Assembly (NCBI GenBank): GCA_947306025.1
Contig: CAMZFJ010000170.1
Coordinates: 1 to 5,322 of the forward strand
DNA: 5,322 bases
Direction of reading: 5' to 3'
Origin: an uncultured Fibrobacter sp.
Lineage (GTDB): Bacteria > Fibrobacterota > Fibrobacteria > Fibrobacterales > Fibrobacteraceae
Shown here: piece after piece, positions 4,431 to 5,322 of the stretch
How the letters are laid out: each line of letters starts with the position of its first letter
Numbering within the stretch: position 1 is the first letter of the stretch
The notes under the pieces: model-generated
Told to the model about the DNA's origin: nothing
Database searches by the model: none
Seen by the model: the letters and a program-made list of their open reading frames with translations, nothing else
Made by a program: the position numbers and the translations under genes

Positions 4431-5322
4431 TGGATAATCGAACTAATAATAGCGATTCTGATCAGGCTGAAATTATTGTCGGAAATGTAATGGGTGAGGC
4501 TAAGACTTATGAGGAATTCAAGGGGGCAGGGGTCTATGCCGACCTTCTCCTTGACAGAACTTTTAAGAAGGCTTTCAATCCAGATACACAAAATAAGGTT
4601 TGCTTGATGGCGCTCTTGAATGCAGTCTTGGAGGGCGAAATTGCATCACCGATTGTGGATGTTCAGTCTCGCGATAAGGAATTCAACGACGGATCGAACG
4701 AAAACCGCACCACGATTTTCGACCTGTATTGCATCGATTCCGCTGGGCGACGGTTCATCATCGAAGTGCAAATTTTAAGCCAGAAAAATGTAGTGAACCG
4801 CGCAATCTATTACGCTTCGCAGACGATTGTTGCTCAGGGGGAACGTGGCAAGGCCTATAATTATGAATTGAGTCCAATCATTACGGTGGTAATCATGGAA
4901 TTCAACATCTTTGATGACGACCGCTATATTCGTCGCGCAAAGCTTCGTGAAGTGAACGGCAGTTGCATTAGCGACACGCTCTGTTTTGCATTTGTAGAAT
5001 TGCTCAAGTTTAAGAAGCCGCTGGACGAGCTTGAAACCGTGCTTGACAAGGGGCTATACGCGCTCAAGAACATGAAAAACTTGACGCAGATGCCCAAGCA
5101 GTATGCTAAGTCGGCATTCGAGCTCTTGTTTCCTGTTGCCGAAATGGCTAAATTATCGAAAGAGGAACAGAAGATGATTGACGAAGCACAGAAAGCCAAA
5201 TGGGATGCCTACGCCATCGAACAGTTTGCCATTGAAACCGGTTTGCAAAAAGGCATGGAAAAGGGCATGGAAAAGGGCTTGAAAAAGGCTGCTCGCGAAA
5301 TCGCTAAAAAGTTGAAGGCTAG
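4430..5322 (+). CDS. Rpn-family PD-(D/E)XK nuclease, 3'-truncated
   Basis: At least 297 residues are encoded; the frame is still open at the window end (the terminal TAG is out of frame). The N-terminal core matches Rpn/PDDEXK_2 proteins, often annotated as 'PD-(D/E)XK nuclease family transposase'. VYADLLLDRTFKKAFN (35-50) is the usual opening motif. Asp98 in FDLYCIDSAG and Glu112-x-Gln114 in FIIEVQ form the D...ExQ nuclease site typical of the family. RAIYYASQ (124-131) and ITVVIMEFNIFDDD (151-164) are further signatures. Residues 238-270 form a charged helix leading to KGME-type repeats at 274-287. Family members are DNA endonucleases implicated in recombination and, more recently, in toxin-antitoxin phage defence. 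No in-frame start exists upstream because TAG lies at 4424. Met21 (ATG at 4490, with GGA six bases before) is an alternative start. It uses GAG for 6 of 26 Glu codons and GGG for 5 of 15 Gly codons, unlike the GH43 genes. Confidence 0.88.
   Translation, partial: MDNRTNNSDSDQAEIIVGNVMGEAKTYEEFKGAGVYADLLLDRTFKKAFNPDTQNKVCLMALLNAVLEGEIASPIVDVQSRDKEFNDGSNENRTTIFDLYCIDSAGRRFIIEVQILSQKNVVNRAIYYASQTIVAQGERGKAYNYELSPIITVVIMEFNIFDDDRYIRRAKLREVNGSCISDTLCFAFVELLKFKKPLDELETVLDKGLYALKNMKNLTQMPKQYAKSAFELLFPVAEMAKLSKEEQKMIDEAQKAKWDAYAIEQFAIETGLQKGMEKGMEKGLKKAAREIAKKLKA
5161..5166 (+). promoter_or_regulatory. Internal ribosome binding site within the Rpn gene
   Basis: AGAGGA lies seven bases before an in-frame ATG at 5174 (Met249). 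The match and spacing are better than for the annotated start of the full-length gene. Purine-rich codons for Lys-Glu-Glu would produce this by chance fairly often, so it matters only in combination with the Rpn family's known internal translation. Confidence 0.45.
5174..5322 (+). CDS. Candidate intragenic RpnS-like antitoxin (C-terminal domain of the nuclease), 3'-truncated
   Basis: Starting at Met249 in the frame of the nuclease, this product would begin MIDEAQKAKWDAYAIEQF. It would contain only the helical C-terminal region and the KGME-type tetrapeptide repeats, without the nuclease core. In Escherichia coli Rpn systems a separately translated small C-terminal protein (RpnS) binds and blocks the full-length toxin (RpnL), and its dimer helix can carry four-residue repeats. 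The ribosome binding site, the position just after the nuclease core and the repeats all fit that layout. Translation from this site is inferred, and the 3' end is outside the window. Confidence 0.45.
   Translation, partial: MIDEAQKAKWDAYAIEQFAIETGLQKGMEKGMEKGLKKAAREIAKKLKA
5247..5282 (+). repeat. 12-bp in-frame tandem repeat encoding K-G-M-E units
   Basis: Three consecutive 12-base units read AAAAAGGCATGG, AAAAGGGCATGG and AAAAGGGCTTGA. They encode K-G-M-E, K-G-M-E and K-G-L-K, and a degenerate fourth unit follows. Each unit is four codons, so gain or loss of a unit keeps the frame. Rpn proteins are known for such four-residue repeats that vary in number between strains. Confidence 0.75.

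Noticed and set aside
4349..4591. 80-codon minus-strand frame with hydrophobic character
   Set aside because: It starts with TTG, has no ribosome binding site, and lies opposite the N-terminal part of the Rpn gene and the intergenic region. It is best explained as a chance frame in AT-rich sequence.
4924..5199. 91-codon Ser-rich minus-strand frame within the Rpn gene
   Set aside because: It is a shadow of the nuclease coding sequence, with low-complexity Ser/Phe composition and no family match.
5320..5322. TAG at the last three bases as the stop of the Rpn gene
   Set aside because: It is out of frame: the nuclease frame reads GCT then AG, so the codon is incomplete and the gene continues beyond the window.
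4430..5322. Rpn gene as the transposase of an insertion sequence
   Set aside because: The family is often labelled transposase, but no terminal inverted repeats, target-site duplication or second mobile-element gene is visible, and the D...ExQ fold is a nuclease of the PD-(D/E)XK type.

Overview
This window looks like chromosomal sequence from a plant-fibre-degrading bacterium of the Fibrobacter type. That assignment is an inference. It rests on two tandem secreted GH43 enzymes that each carry two CBM6-like modules and end in a short Ig-like tail resembling type IX secretion sorting domains, on the strong GAA/AAG/GGC codon preference of those genes, and on a neighbouring Rpn-family PD-(D/E)XK gene. 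No species can be proven from the sequence alone.

Layout: (1) 1-1896 is the 3' part of a GH43-CBM6-CBM6 gene whose first roughly 110 codons lie upstream of the window. (2) 1897-2045 holds a three-copy heptamer repeat, an intrinsic terminator, a candidate promoter overlapping the terminator tail, and a strong ribosome binding site. (3) 2046-4241 is a complete 731-residue paralogue of the first gene. (4) 4242-4376 holds an intrinsic terminator whose left arm is duplicated as an 18-bp tandem repeat. (5) 4377-4430 is a possible 17-codon leader ORF with a good Shine-Dalgarno sequence; its stop codon overlaps the next start. (6) 4430-5322 is an Rpn-type nuclease gene that runs off the window.

The two GH43 genes are a tandem duplication. 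Each has its own terminator, and the second has a plausible promoter, so they are probably transcribed separately. Both should yield extracellular or cell-surface enzymes that remove arabinose or xylose units from arabinoxylan-like hemicellulose, with the CBM6-like modules holding them to the polysaccharide. The copies have diverged unevenly: the first CBM6-like module is 127/148 identical between them, while the second CBM6, the active-site loops and the C-terminal tail differ much more.

The most interesting part is the Rpn gene. It has an internal, in-frame ATG at 5174 with an AGAGGA ribosome binding site, followed by four-residue KGxE-type repeats. This matches the gene-within-a-gene toxin-antitoxin layout described for Rpn anti-phage proteins, in which the separately translated C-terminal domain neutralises the full-length toxin.
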